Both the position numbers and the translations under genes were made by a program. 64,000 nucleotides of DNA from contig NZ_JAFFZE010000004.1 of NCBI RefSeq assembly GCF_025165815.1, positions 583,531 through 647,530 of the forward strand, written 5' to 3'. Below, one piece after another: positions 43,271-52,749 of this stretch (positions within the stretch are counted from its first letter, which is position 1; every line of letters starts with the position of its first letter). This stretch comes from Actinophytocola gossypii. Lineage in GTDB: Bacteria > Actinomycetota > Actinomycetes > Mycobacteriales > Pseudonocardiaceae. The notes beneath the pieces were generated by a model. The model was not told the DNA's origin. It saw nothing but the letters and a program-made list of their open reading frames with translations, and did no database searches.

Positions 43271-44830
43271 ATGACCGACCCGACGAACCCGGCGAGGACG
43301 AGGCCGGGGAACGAGCCGCTGGTGGACCTGCGGGGCATCACCGTCGAGTTCCCCGGTGTGAAGGCCCTGCAGGACGTGGACTTCCGCCTGTTCCCCGGCG
43401 AGGTGCACGCGCTCATGGGCGAGAACGGTGCCGGGAAGTCGACGCTGATCAAGGCACTCACCGGCGTCCACGCGCTGGACACCGGTGAGATCCACCTCGC
43501 CGGCGAGCCGGTGTCCTTCGCCGGGCCGGCGCAGGCGCAGGCGGCCGGGATCAGCACGGTCTACCAGGAGGTCAACCTGTGCCCGAACCTCTCGGTCGCG
43601 GAGAACATCCTCCTCGGCCGGGAGCCGCGGCGCTTCGGCGCCATCAACGGCTGGGCCATGCGGGCGCGGGCGGCGAAGCTGCTGTCCCGCATGGGGTTGA
43701 CCATCGACCCCGGCTCGGCGCTGGGCAACCACCCGATCGCCGTGCAGCAGCTGGTGGCCATCGCCCGCGCGGTCGCGGTCGACGCGCGGGTGCTCATCCT
43801 CGACGAGCCGACGTCCAGCCTGGACGCCGGTGAGGTGGCCGAGCTGTTCCGGATCATCCGGGTGCTGCGGGACGAGGGCGTGGCGATTCTGTTCGTCACG
43901 CACTTCCTGGAGCAGGTGTTCCAGATCTCCGACCGGGTCACCGTGCTGCGCAACGGGAAGGTGGTCGGCGAGCACGACACGCCGAAGCTGTCCCGGATCA
44001 CGCTGGTGTCGGCGATGCTCGGCCGGGAGCTGGGCGTGCTGGCGGAGGTCGAGCGGCGCACCGAGCGGCGGGCCGCCGACCCCGCTCCCCTGCTGGTGGC
44101 CGAGGGGCTCGGCCGGTCCGGCGCGATCGAGCCGTTCGACCTGGAGATCCACGCCGGCGAGGTGGTCGGCCTCGCCGGGCTCCTCGGCTCCGGCCGCACC
44201 GAGCTCGCCCGGCTGCTGGCCGGGGCCGACCGCGCGGACACCGGCCGCGTGCTGCTGGACGGGCGGCCGCTGCGGCTGCGCTCCCCCCGCACGGCGCTCG
44301 CGAAGGGCATCGCGTACTCCTCCGAGGACCGCAAGGCGGAGGGGCTGGTCAGCGACCTGACGGTACGGGACAACATGATCCTCGCGATGCAGGCCGCCCG
44401 CGGCTGGGCCAGGCAGGTACCCCGCCGCACCGCCGACGAGCTGGTCGCCTCGTACCTGGCGCGGCTGGACATCCGGCCGGCGAACCCGGACGCGGTCGTC
44501 GGCACGCTCTCCGGCGGCAACCAGCAGAAGGTGCTGCTGGCCCGCTGGCTGATCACCCGGCCGCGGCTGCTGATCCTCGACGAGCCGACCCGCGGCATCG
44601 ACGTCGGCGCGAAGGCGCAGATCCAGCAGGTGGTGGCCGACCTCGCCGCCGACGGCATGGCGGTGCTGTTCATCTCCGCCGAGCTGGAGGAGGTGGTGCG
44701 TATCTGCGACCGGATCGTCGTGCTGCGCGACCGACACAAGATCGCCGAGCTGTCCGGCGCCGACGCCGGCGTCGACGACGTGATGGAGCTGATCGCCAGC
44801 GGCTCGACCAGGGTGGAGGTCCGCTCATGA
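43271..44830 (+). CDS. CUT2 sugar ABC transporter ATPase (YtfR-like)
   Basis: 519 residues, two fused nucleotide-binding domains: Walker A GENGAGKST, Walker B LILDEPTSSLD; second-domain signature TLSGGNQQKVLLARW and Walker B LILDEPTRGID. It begins four bases after the SBP stop without an obvious ribosome site of its own, so it is probably coupled. Stop overlaps the next permease (ATGA). Confidence 0.95.
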   Translation: MTDPTNPARTRPGNEPLVDLRGITVEFPGVKALQDVDFRLFPGEVHALMGENGAGKSTLIKALTGVHALDTGEIHLAGEPVSFAGPAQAQAAGISTVYQEVNLCPNLSVAENILLGREPRRFGAINGWAMRARAAKLLSRMGLTIDPGSALGNHPIAVQQLVAIARAVAVDARVLILDEPTSSLDAGEVAELFRIIRVLRDEGVAILFVTHFLEQVFQISDRVTVLRNGKVVGEHDTPKLSRITLVSAMLGRELGVLAEVERRTERRAADPAPLLVAEGLGRSGAIEPFDLEIHAGEVVGLAGLLGSGRTELARLLAGADRADTGRVLLDGRPLRLRSPRTALAKGIAYSSEDRKAEGLVSDLTVRDNMILAMQAARGWARQVPRRTADELVASYLARLDIRPANPDAVVGTLSGGNQQKVLLARWLITRPRLLILDEPTRGIDVGAKAQIQQVVADLAADGMAVLFISAELEEVVRICDRIVVLRDRHKIAELSGADAGVDDVMELIASGSTRVEVRS

Positions 44831-45834
44831 GCAACCGGCGCCTGCTGTGGCCGGCCCTCGCACTGGTCGCCCTACTGCTGCTCAACCTCGTGTTCACGCC
44901 ATCGTTCTTCGCGCTGCGGCTGCAGGACGGGCACCTGTTCGGCAGCCTGGTCGACATCCTGCGCAACGGAGCCCCGACGCTGCTGATCGCGCTGGGCATG
45001 ACGCTGGTGATCGCCACCCGCGGCATCGACCTGTCCGTCGGCGCCGTCGCGGCCATCGCGGGCGCGGTGGCGTGCACCCACATCGCCGACGGCGGCGGCC
45101 CGGTCACCGCGATGGCGCTCGCGCTGGTGCTGTGCGCGGTCCTGGGGCTGTGGAACGGTTTTCTCGTCTCGGTCGTCGGCATCCAGCCGATCATCGCCAC
45201 GCTCGTGCTGATGACCGCCGGGCGCGGGATCGCCATGCTCCTCACCGAGGGGCAGATCGTCACCATCGACGACGACGTCTACCGCCAGGTCGGCGCGGGC
45301 TTCCTGGTGCTGCCGATCGCGATCCTGATCAGCCTGGCGGTGCTCGGGGGCGTCGCGCTGGCCACCCGGCGCACCGCGCTCGGCATGCTGGTCGAGTCGG
45401 TCGGCGTGAACCCGGAGGCGTCCCGGCTCGCCGGGGTCCGCGCGCGCACGATCATCTGGACGGTCTACGTCTTCGTCGCGCTGTGCGCGGGCGTGGCCGG
45501 GCTGATGATCAGCTCGAACGTCAGCGCCGCGGACGCCAACAACGCCGGGCTGTGGATCGAGCTCGACGCGATCCTGGCCGTCGTCATCGGCGGCACCTCG
45601 CTCGCCGGCGGCCGCTACTCGCTGACCGGGACGCTGCTCGGCGCCGTGATCATCCAGACGCTCACCACCACGGTCTACACGATCGGGGTGCCACCCGAGG
45701 TGACGCTCGTGTTCAAGGCCGTGGTCGTGATCATCGTGTGCCTGCTCCAGGCCCCGCGCGTGGCGCCGGCGCTGCGGCGGGCACCGGCCCCGCCGAAGGC
45801 CGAGCAGGAGGTCGAGGAGGTGGCCGTCCGATGA
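44827..45834 (+). CDS. CUT2 sugar ABC transporter permease (YtfT-like)
   Basis: 335 residues, about nine helices, CUT2 motif IATRGIDLSVGAVAAIAGAV and C-terminal GGTSLAGGRYSLTGTLLG. ATG 44827 in the ATPase stop; its own stop overlaps the second permease (ATGA at 45831-45834). Partner of the YjfF-like permease. Confidence 0.94.
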   Translation: MSNRRLLWPALALVALLLLNLVFTPSFFALRLQDGHLFGSLVDILRNGAPTLLIALGMTLVIATRGIDLSVGAVAAIAGAVACTHIADGGGPVTAMALALVLCAVLGLWNGFLVSVVGIQPIIATLVLMTAGRGIAMLLTEGQIVTIDDDVYRQVGAGFLVLPIAILISLAVLGGVALATRRTALGMLVESVGVNPEASRLAGVRARTIIWTVYVFVALCAGVAGLMISSNVSAADANNAGLWIELDAILAVVIGGTSLAGGRYSLTGTLLGAVIIQTLTTTVYTIGVPPEVTLVFKAVVVIIVCLLQAPRVAPALRRAPAPPKAEQEVEEVAVR

Positions 45835-46823
45835 CCGTGATCGCTCCGCCGCGGGTGCCGTCGCGGTTCCTGCCGGTGATCGCGACCTTCGTGGTGTTCG
45901 TGCTGACGTTCGGCGCTGGCTCGGTGCGGTACGAGGGGTTCGCGTCGGGCCAGATCGTGGCGAACCTGTTCATCGACAACGCGTTCCTGATCGTGCTCGC
46001 GGTCGGTATGACGTTCGTGATCCTCACCGGCGGCATCGACCTGTCCGTCGGCGCGGTCGTGGCGCTGTCGACGATGATCGCGGCCGCCGCGCTGCGCGCG
46101 GGCTGGCCGGCGTGGCTGACCATGCTCGCCGTGCTCGCCACCGGGTCCGTGCTCGGGCTCGGCATGGGGCTGATGATTCACAAGCTTCGGGTGCAGCCGT
46201 TCATCGCCACGCTCGCCGGCATGTTCCTGGCCCGCGGGCTGTGCTTCGTGATCAGCGTGGAGTCGGTGTCCATCAAGGACCCGGCGTTCCGCGCCATCGC
46301 GACCGAGAGCATCCCGCTCGGCGACGTGTCCATCACCTACAGCGTGGTGGTCGCGCTCCTCGTCGTGGCGTTCGCGGCGTACGTGCTGCACCTGACCCGC
46401 TTCGGCCGGACCGTGTACGCGGTCGGCGGCAACGAGTCGTCGGCGACGCTCATGGGGCTGGCGGCCGGGCGGGTGAAGGTCGGCGTCTACGTGATCAGCG
46501 GGTTCTGCTCGGCGCTGGCGGGGCTGTTGTTCAGCTTCTACATGCTCTCGGGCTACGGCCTGCACGCGGTCGGCATGGAGCTCGACGTGATCGCGGCCGT
46601 CGTCGTGGGCGGCACGCTGCTCTCCGGCGGCGTCGGCTACGTCGTCGGCTCGGTCGTCGGCGTCCTGGTCCTCGGCACGGTGCAGACGATCATCTCGTTC
46701 GAGGGCACGCTCAGCTCGTGGTGGACCAAGATCGTGATCGGGGTGCTCCTCCTCGCGTTCATCGCCCTGCAGCGGCTGATCGTGCACCGCCAGCGCGACC
46801 TCCAAGGGCTGTCTCGTGATTGA
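45831..46823 (+). CDS. CUT2 sugar ABC transporter permease (YjfF-like), C-terminus replaced by IS sequence
   Basis: 330 residues with the CUT2 motif ILTGGIDLSVGAVVALSTMI and about nine helices. The conserved part ends near QRLIVHRQRDLQ (about 46803); the last codons (GLSRD and stop) lie inside GGCTGTCTCGTGATTG, the terminal inverted-repeat sequence of an IS5-family element. So an IS inserted at or just before the original stop and supplies the present one. Only the tail beyond the last helix is affected, so function is probably kept. Confidence 0.9.
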   Translation: MTVIAPPRVPSRFLPVIATFVVFVLTFGAGSVRYEGFASGQIVANLFIDNAFLIVLAVGMTFVILTGGIDLSVGAVVALSTMIAAAALRAGWPAWLTMLAVLATGSVLGLGMGLMIHKLRVQPFIATLAGMFLARGLCFVISVESVSIKDPAFRAIATESIPLGDVSITYSVVVALLVVAFAAYVLHLTRFGRTVYAVGGNESSATLMGLAAGRVKVGVYVISGFCSALAGLLFSFYMLSGYGLHAVGMELDVIAAVVVGGTLLSGGVGYVVGSVVGVLVLGTVQTIISFEGTLSSWWTKIVIGVLLLAFIALQRLIVHRQRDLQGLSRD

Positions 46824-47175
46824 TCGTGTTGTTGGGTGTCGCGTGGTGATGGGTGAGGTCGCGGAGGAACGCGATCCCGGATGCGGTGGTGGCGAGGGTG
46901 TGTGCGGCTCGCCGGTAGTCGCGGAGGATTTTCCGGTTCTTCATGTCGGCAAGGGCGTGGTCGACCGCGGGCGTGGACCTTGCGGTGGGTGGCGTTGAGC
47001 TGTTCCTGCCACTCGGGAGTTCGCTGCCGTCGCGAGGCTTGCGGTAGGGCATGACCACGTCCGGGTTGCCCTGGGAGCCGCCGTCGGCCATGACCGGCCG
47101 ACCGGCCAGTTGATCGATGCCGGATGGGTCGCCGGAGGCGACGACCAGGCGGGTGTCGGCGTCGACCTGCGGCCA
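46806..47175 (-). mobile_element. IS5-family element relic, C-terminal half
   Basis: Terminal repeat GGGCTGTCTCGTGATTG begins at about 46807. On the minus strand: VDADTRLVVASGDPSGIDQL, AGRPVMADGGSQGNPDVVMP, YRKPRDGSELPSG, then after a frameshift ADMKNRKILRDYRRAAHTLA and TTASGIAFLRDL. A stretch of about 10 residues is missing between GDPSG and the usual NDTTVYRT region. The N-terminal half is absent; the left neighbour is the truncated membrane gene. Confidence 0.75.
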
Positions 47176-47503
47176 GCACCCATCCCCAAGGAGCCGCGGC
47201 AGGCAGCCATGGGACCACGGCGAGTACGCACAGGGCCGGCAGCACGATGCCGGCGCCGGCTGCGACAGCCTCGATGCGGTCCCACTCCCACAGGCGCGGA
47301 CGCATCAGGATCCCCAGCAGCCTGGCGGACAGGATCGAGCACATCTCGACCACCGGCAGTTTCGTGGGCGGGAACTGAGCGGACAGGTCGATCTCCAGCG
47401 AGCGTCGCCCGGTCACGGCTGCCACAGCCCACATGGCCAGCGTCGTGACCGTGACCCAGCGGGCCGCACGGCTGTGGAGGATCACGCGCGCGTTGGCGAT
47501 CAT
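47176..47503 (-). pseudogene. Truncated membrane protein, N-terminal 110 residues only
   Basis: From ATG 47503 (GAGGAG about 11 bases upstream) the minus strand reads MIANARVILHSRAARWVTVT, a helix (LAMWAVAAVTG), a loop with MRPRLWEWDRIEAVAAGAGI, and a second helix (VLPALCVLAVVPWLP). It then runs straight into the IS5 relic at about 47175. The start signal is intact, so it was a real gene cut by the IS. Possibly an ABC-type integral membrane component, but I do not recognise the family. Confidence 0.5.
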
Positions 47504-47539
47504 GACTGGGGCAGCTCCTCCGAGGTGAGTGTGCAGGTT

Positions 47540-48240
47540 TGCAGCTGCTGCTGGTGTCGAGCGGATCAGCCATCCGGCAGTGCTGGAGATCCTCTCCCGC
47601 TGCGGCGACCCCACCAGCATCGCCAAGGCCGGACGGCGCAAGGTCGCCGCCATCGCCACCAAACACGCGCCCCGCATGGGCGAAAGCTGGTCGAGGCAAT
47701 CCTGGCCGTGCTGGACGAGCGGACCGTCACCGTCCCCGGCACCGCCGCGGCCGACACCGTGCTTCCCCGACTCAACCGTTCTGACACAACGCAAACAAGT
47801 GGCCACCGAAGTGGAGGAGATCCGCGATGCGCACCCTCTCTCCGAGGTCCTGGTCTCGATGCCCGGCATCGGCATCAGGACCGCGGCCCGCATCCTGCTC
47901 GAGATCGGCGACGCCTCCCACTTCGCCTCCTCCGCGCACCTGGCCGCCTACGCAGGCATCGCCCCCGTCACCCGCAGCTCCGGGCTCCTCTATCAAAGGC
48001 GAACACCCAGCCCGAACCGGCAACCGCAAGCTCAAACGAGCGTTCTCCCTCGCCGCGTTCGCCGCCCTGGCCGACCCCACCAGCCGCACCTACTACGACC
48101 GCAAGAGAGCAGAGGGCAAGAAGCACAACGCCGCCCTCATCTGCCTGGCCCGCCGCCACTGCGACGTCATCTTCGCCACGCTCCGCAACAAGACCCACCA
48201 CCGAAACCCCAAGACAACTTCCGCCCCGGCTACGGCTTGA
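47540..48240 (+). mobile_element. IS110-family transposase relic
   Basis: Plus strand, several frames: SHPAVLEILSRCGDPTSIAK, AGRRKVAAIATKHAPRMG, then VLVSMPGIGIRTAARILLEI, GDASHFASSAHLAAYAGIAP, and finally TGNRKLKRAFSLAAFAALAD and AEGKKHNAALICLARRHCDV. This is the second half (Transposase_20 domain) of an IS110 transposase. Frameshifts near 47690, 47780 and 47990 and loss of the DEDD N-terminal domain make it dead. Confidence 0.8.
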
Positions 48241-48605
48241 CAACCACATAGGGACACCCGAAAGACCGCCATGCGCGCCAGCATCGCGTGAATCGGCTGC
48301 GGTGCATCGGCTGGGCCCGGAAGTGCAATCAATGTCTTGATTGACTGCCTGGTCACGTCACTCAATAGGGTAGCTGTATTCCCCCTTTTAAGCGACTTGA
48401 CCCGTCCCTGCGGTGCGTGCTGCAATAAGTTGCGATATTTACCGGCCTCATTTGCGGCTCATTTGTTTACCAGCAATCCAATGTCGATCTACGCGCCGGC
48501 CGGTAGTACGCATTCGTGATACCGGAAAGATCCACGCCTGCCATATCGCCGATCGCGGATCCCGACCCCGTCGGGGGGAAACCCCGATTACCCTGAGGAG
48601 TGCCA
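48241..48605. other. Upstream region of the AidA/PixA gene
   Basis: About 365 bases with lower GC than the surroundings. No gene. It must carry the promoter of 48606; a long near-palindromic GATCGCGGATCCCGACCCCG stretch at 48550-48570 and a hairpin CCCCGTCGGGG at 48565-48577 precede the start. Confidence 0.4.
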
Positions 48606-49172
48606 ATGACCGCCGTAGCCGCCGAATACCCCGAGGTCGCGCTGTACCAGCCCACCGGTACGGACCTGCCCAACATCAATGTGCTCATCTCAATCGATGT
48701 CGAGACCCTCCTGGATGACCACAGACCGAGCCAGAAGTCGGACGACCCGACGTGGATCGGGGATTCGGACAAGTACATCTCCATGCACACGCGGCAGGGG
48801 AACGTCGGTGGCGACCAGGGAGGCAGCGAACTGACCGTTGACATGAGCCTGAGCGACCACATCAGGTGGCGTGAGACGACCTATTCGTGCAACCACGACT
48901 ACAGCGTCCTCCTGTACCAGTACGCGCCGTATGACCAGGATCAGGGGGTCATCAGCCAACCCAAGTGCTACGTGGTCCAGGGCCTCCAAATCCCCCTGCC
49001 GAGCATGAACGATCCGCTGCACCCCACCATGCAGACGGTCAACGACTACTTCTGGGAAGCCACCGCGCTGAAGAAGGGCGAGCAGACCTACCGCTTCTAC
49101 TTCATGGTCGTCGACAGGACGGGCAAGCAACTGGGGTACTACAAGTGGGACCCACACATCGTGGTCCAGTAG
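48606..49172 (+). CDS. AidA/PixA-family inclusion-body-type protein
   Basis: 188 residues. ATG 48606 with GAGGAG five bases before. The opening LPNINVLISIDVETLLDDH, the middle YISMHTRQGNVGGDQGGSEL, and DHIRWRETTYSCNHDYSVLL are the defining segments of the AidA/PixA beta-sandwich family (PixA of Xenorhabdus inclusion bodies; AidA of Ralstonia/Burkholderia). No signal peptide, so cytoplasmic. The biochemical role is not settled in any species; some members are abundant and controlled by quorum sensing. It stands alone between IS relics and a hydrolase, suggesting transfer. Confidence 0.85.
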   Translation: MTAVAAEYPEVALYQPTGTDLPNINVLISIDVETLLDDHRPSQKSDDPTWIGDSDKYISMHTRQGNVGGDQGGSELTVDMSLSDHIRWRETTYSCNHDYSVLLYQYAPYDQDQGVISQPKCYVVQGLQIPLPSMNDPLHPTMQTVNDYFWEATALKKGEQTYRFYFMVVDRTGKQLGYYKWDPHIVVQ

Positions 49173-49816
49173 CCGTCAGTCTGTTGGCCGGGCGGAAGCA
49201 TGGGCTGGACTCCCCGCACCGATCGGCTCATCCCTGATCAGGCGCGACCACGAGGAATGCCTTCCCCTCGATTTGTCGGTTAGGGGCCGAAGCCTGCCTG
49301 GCCTCCGGATCGCGCTCGAAGACTGCCCGACCAAACGAGGACGAGCAGTAGGTTTTGCCAGGCAACACCGTGGTTCAGTCCATGATTCTGGCCCCGAGGT
49401 CACTAATTTGGGCCGGCCTGTGCCGTGCAGCGTACTTGCCTGGCAACGATGTCTAGGATGCCGTCGCCCACGATCAGAAGGTGGAGCGAACCGTTTGCTC
49501 GGAGCGGTTCAGTGACGAGCTGACGGCACGGTAACGGGGACGAGTAGCTCGCGCTCACGATCCCGCGTCCGAGTGTCGGCGAACGGGGACCCGGATTCAG
49601 GGCCCCTTCCCAGAGTAGGCGCCCCGGGCGGGGTCTTCCACCTCCAGGTGACAGGCGCCGCCGAAGTGCTGGCTCCTTCGTATGGTCAATTCGGCAATTC
49701 GACCCACAGGTCGCAGTGCGAACCTCGTGTTGTGCTTCCGTCACCGCCGTGGGCGACCATGATCAAAAGAGAGACGGCGTGAGTCGGTGCTCGAACACGC
49801 CGGGAAGAGGTGGATC
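49173..49816. other. Intergenic stretch, nothing recognised
   Basis: About 640 bases between the AidA/PixA gene and the secreted hydrolase. Short frames only, no motif, and no IS segment that I can match to the others here. Confidence 0.4.
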
Positions 49817-51193
49817 ATGCACGTGTCACCGATACTGCACAGAGCCCTCGCCGTCGGCTTGGTTGTCCTCATGCCTGCCGTCATGGCCGCGAGCGCGGAG
49901 GTGGGCCCGAAGGCGGCCGTGCACGCCTACGTTTACCCCAACAACAGGGTCCCACTGCAGCCGACTGTCTACGGTGTGAACAACGAGTGGCGACAGATCA
50001 CCCACGCCGAGTTTCCGGCGTTCGCCGAGAAGATGCGCACCTTCAACTACAAGATGCTGCGGTTCCCGGGCGGCTGGGAGTCCGAGCACTACGACTGGGC
50101 GACCAACCGAACTCCCGGCTGGACCCACGTCCCCGACGTGCCCGGCGCGAACGCCACCCAGGCGAAGAACGCCGCCCCGAACCTCGCGTTCGTCACACGC
50201 ACCGCCCCCTACCTCGACAATCCGACCTCCGCCAACCTCAACGCCCTCGCCAACCAAGCTCGAGACCTGGTGCTGGCCCATGGAGACAAGGTGAAGTACT
50301 GGCTGGTGGGCAACGAGTGGTGGCTGCAGTGGGGCGGCGGCACCGACCGGGCGGTCAAACTCCGCCGGTACGCGACAGTCGCGCGGGCCATCACCAACCG
50401 CATCAAAGCCACCGATCCCACCGCCAAGGTGTACGTGACCGGCGACTGGACCCGACCGACCGAGTTCAGCGCCATCAAGGCGGTCTTCGACGCCAACTCC
50501 AGCTGGCCCAACGTCGACGGGATCGACCTGCACGTCTACTCCGGCGACGACCAAGCACAGCCCACGCACTACTCGAACATCGCCCCCAACCTCGCCGCCA
50601 TCAAATCAAGGACCGGGAAGAACGCGATCTTCGTCTCCGAATGGGCCGCGACCAAGGGCCACTCCACCGACAACAAACGCGCCCTGCGGTCGGTGAACAA
50701 CATGGTCCTCGTCATGCACACACTGATCCGGGCGGGCGCGACCGCCATGACCTACTGGCCCGCCCCGGACATCGCCCAGGGCATCGGACTGGTCAACGAA
50801 GAATCCGGCGGCTACACCGACCTACCCCACGGCCAAGCGTTCCGCTGGATGGCCACCAGCATGTCCTACCACTCGCTGCAAACCACCGGCACCCCTGACA
50901 CAGCGGCATCCAACAACACCGTGGCCAAGTCGATCACCGTCCTCATCCCGACGAAGACCCTGGCCAACCAACCCGTCACCGTCCACTTCGCCAACACCGA
51001 CATCACCAGCGTTGCCTCCGCCCAAGCCATGTGGATGCCCAACCCCGACACCCCCAAGGAACCCGCCCGGATCACCAACATCCCCACCACTCTCGACACC
51101 GCGAACGACACGATCACCGTCACCGCCAACCCCGGCACCGCGAACCGAGGCAGCAGCTACGAACTGATCCGGCTCATCCTCCGCTACCAGTAG
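49817..51193 (+). CDS. Secreted clan GH-A-type glycoside-hydrolase-like protein
   Basis: 458 residues from ATG 49817 (AGAGGTGG upstream). Signal peptide (HRALAVGLVVLMPAVMAASA). A TIM-barrel hydrolase pattern follows: TVYGVNNEWRQITHAEFPAF, MLRFPGGWESEHYDW, acid/base Glu in WLVGNEWWLQWGG (about residue 170), nucleophile-type Glu in AIFVSEWAATKGHS (about residue 270), and a C-terminal beta domain. The scaffold is GH51/GH39/GH30-like but I cannot place it in one family. Substrate likely a plant or fungal polysaccharide. No operon partner. Confidence 0.75.
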   Translation: MHVSPILHRALAVGLVVLMPAVMAASAEVGPKAAVHAYVYPNNRVPLQPTVYGVNNEWRQITHAEFPAFAEKMRTFNYKMLRFPGGWESEHYDWATNRTPGWTHVPDVPGANATQAKNAAPNLAFVTRTAPYLDNPTSANLNALANQARDLVLAHGDKVKYWLVGNEWWLQWGGGTDRAVKLRRYATVARAITNRIKATDPTAKVYVTGDWTRPTEFSAIKAVFDANSSWPNVDGIDLHVYSGDDQAQPTHYSNIAPNLAAIKSRTGKNAIFVSEWAATKGHSTDNKRALRSVNNMVLVMHTLIRAGATAMTYWPAPDIAQGIGLVNEESGGYTDLPHGQAFRWMATSMSYHSLQTTGTPDTAASNNTVAKSITVLIPTKTLANQPVTVHFANTDITSVASAQAMWMPNPDTPKEPARITNIPTTLDTANDTITVTANPGTANRGSSYELIRLILRYQ

Positions 51194-51214
51194 CAAACCG
51201 CCCGACGCGTTTAC

Positions 51215-51292
51215 GGCAGCCCGTACGGGTCTATCCCATGATCGGTGTGTCCGGCGTTGTTGATCAGTAGGCTTCGGCTCCCGGCCAGCGGT
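51215..51292 (-). mobile_element. 78-bp relic of the 3' end of an IS256-family element
   Basis: The segment GGGTCTATCCCATGATCGGT (51228-51247), then CCGGCGTTGTTGATCAGTAG and CTCCCGGCCAGCGG, is the reverse complement of bases 63700-63790, the last codons (DRWPGAE) and right terminal repeat of the intact IS256 element in this window. Only a few mismatches. It abuts the IS3 relic on the right. Confidence 0.85.
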
Positions 51293-51309
51293 CCATTTGA
51301 CAATAACTC

Positions 51310-52250
51310 GCTGTACTTCATCACGGGTTGTGAAATGATGTCGTGACAATACCTTCGTGCTCGAGGGTAGAAAAGAACGATTCGGCCGCCGCGTTGTCGA
51401 ACACGACCCGGTCCCGCCCATCGAATGGCCGAATATTGAGCTTGTCGCAGAGCGTGGTGAAGGTGTGGGCGGTGTAGGTCGAGCCACGATCGGACTGAAA
51501 GATCACCCCCGCCACCTGGTCCTTCCCGCCACGGGCGGCGACAGCCATCTTGATGGTCTCACCAGCGAGTTCGGCGTCGGGATGGCGGCTGGTGGCGTAG
51601 CCGAGCAACCGACGGGAGAACAGGTCGATCGCCGTCCAGAGGTAGAGCTTGCCCTCGTCAGTGGGGATCTCGATCATATCGCCGACCCAAGTCACGGCAT
51701 TGCCCGCTTATCCGGCCGGGTCAAGTTCTTCCGCCGCTTCATCGACTTCGCCACCGTCTTCTCGCCCACCACCCCATCCAGCAGCGCGTAAATCGACGTG
51801 AATACGCGGCGAACCGTGCAGGCCGTGGGCGGCCTCGAACGCTTCGGCAACGGCCGCGTCGACCTCGGCCCGCCGCTACTCAGCCGGCGTAGGCGTCTGC
51901 TGGTGTTGGCGAGAGTTCCACTTGTAGAACCAGGACTCCGACACCGTCAGAGCCCGGCAAGCGACCGCGTGCGGCACGTGATGACTGGTTTTCTGGTCGG
52001 CAATGAACGCGGCCAGGCTCACCGCGTCGCCTCCTTCACCCACAGGACCACCGATCGCTCGAGGACGTCCCGTTCCATCCGCAACTCGGCGTTCTCCGCA
52101 CGCAACCGAGCAAGCTCGGCCCGCTCGTCACCGCTCAGCCCCTCGGCCGCGCCCCGTGCGATCAAGTCCTGCTTGACCCAGTTCGCTGGCGTCCCGGCAT
52201 GGATCCCCAGGTCAACCGCTACCTGAGCGATCGGCGTCGCTTATCAAGTC
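51310..52250 (-). mobile_element. IS3-family element relic (orfA/orfB)
   Basis: Minus strand. The orfA end reads DLGIHAGTPANWVKQDLIAR, then ELARLRAENAELRMERDVLE. A frameshifted hinge follows. The orfB integrase core is AVTWVGDMIEIPTDEGKLYL, TAIDLFSRRLLGYATSRHPD, GVIFQSDRGSTYTAHTF and AAAESFFSTLEHEG, so all three DDE acidic residues remain, but the frame stops at SFHNP, before the usual C-terminal NxRRRHSxL segment, and orfB has no intact 5' part. Dead. Confidence 0.85.
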
Positions 52251-52479
52251 GACGGCGAGATGACGGGACATGGGCAGCAGCGCGTCCTGATCCCGTCTCC
52301 ACGCGCTCACGAAACCCAGAGCAGCCAGCAACGAGCGGTCGAGCCTTCGACCGGCACCGTAGAGAGCAGCCTCCGCTCACCACCGACCGGCCATCCGTGC
52401 TGCCAAGCCCGGCAACCGCCTTCAGCGCTGGTCGACCGTGAGGCTACTGGCCGTCTGACTGCTGTCGGCCGTCCCCATA

Positions 52480-52722
52480 GGTGATGGCGGATGCGACGTC
52501 GGTGCAGTCGTGGTATTCACATGCGCGTAGATGCCGCAGTCGTTCGTGGGTGATCCCGTCGACGCCGTTCAGCTCGGCCACCCTCTTCCAGCGGCCGACC
52601 CAGCGACCAGGTCAGCGTCGACTCGGTGCCCTCCCTGCGGCTCGCCGTACCTGTCGATCACAAGCGAGGCCGCCTCCCGCGACTGCTCCGGCCAGTCCTT
52701 GGTCACGTCGGACCGGCGTCCC
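52480..52722 (-). pseudogene. Frameshifted small protein fragment
   Basis: ATG 52722 starts MGRRSDVTKDWPEQSREAAS, then LVIDRYGEPQ, in the style of a conserved actinobacterial small protein. After two frame changes another frame gives GRWKRVAELNGVDGITHERL and RHLRACEYHDCTDVASAITY. No single frame joins them. Probably a decayed gene (or two) once cotranscribed with the DUF2267 gene upstream. Confidence 0.4.
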
Positions 52723-52749
52723 ATCACGCTCGCTCCCTTCCACCCAAAT

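Noticed and set aside
47540..48240. Repeated tracts considered as a possible CRISPR array or tandem repeat
   Set aside because: No regularly spaced repeat; the segment reads as a frameshifted IS110 transposase.
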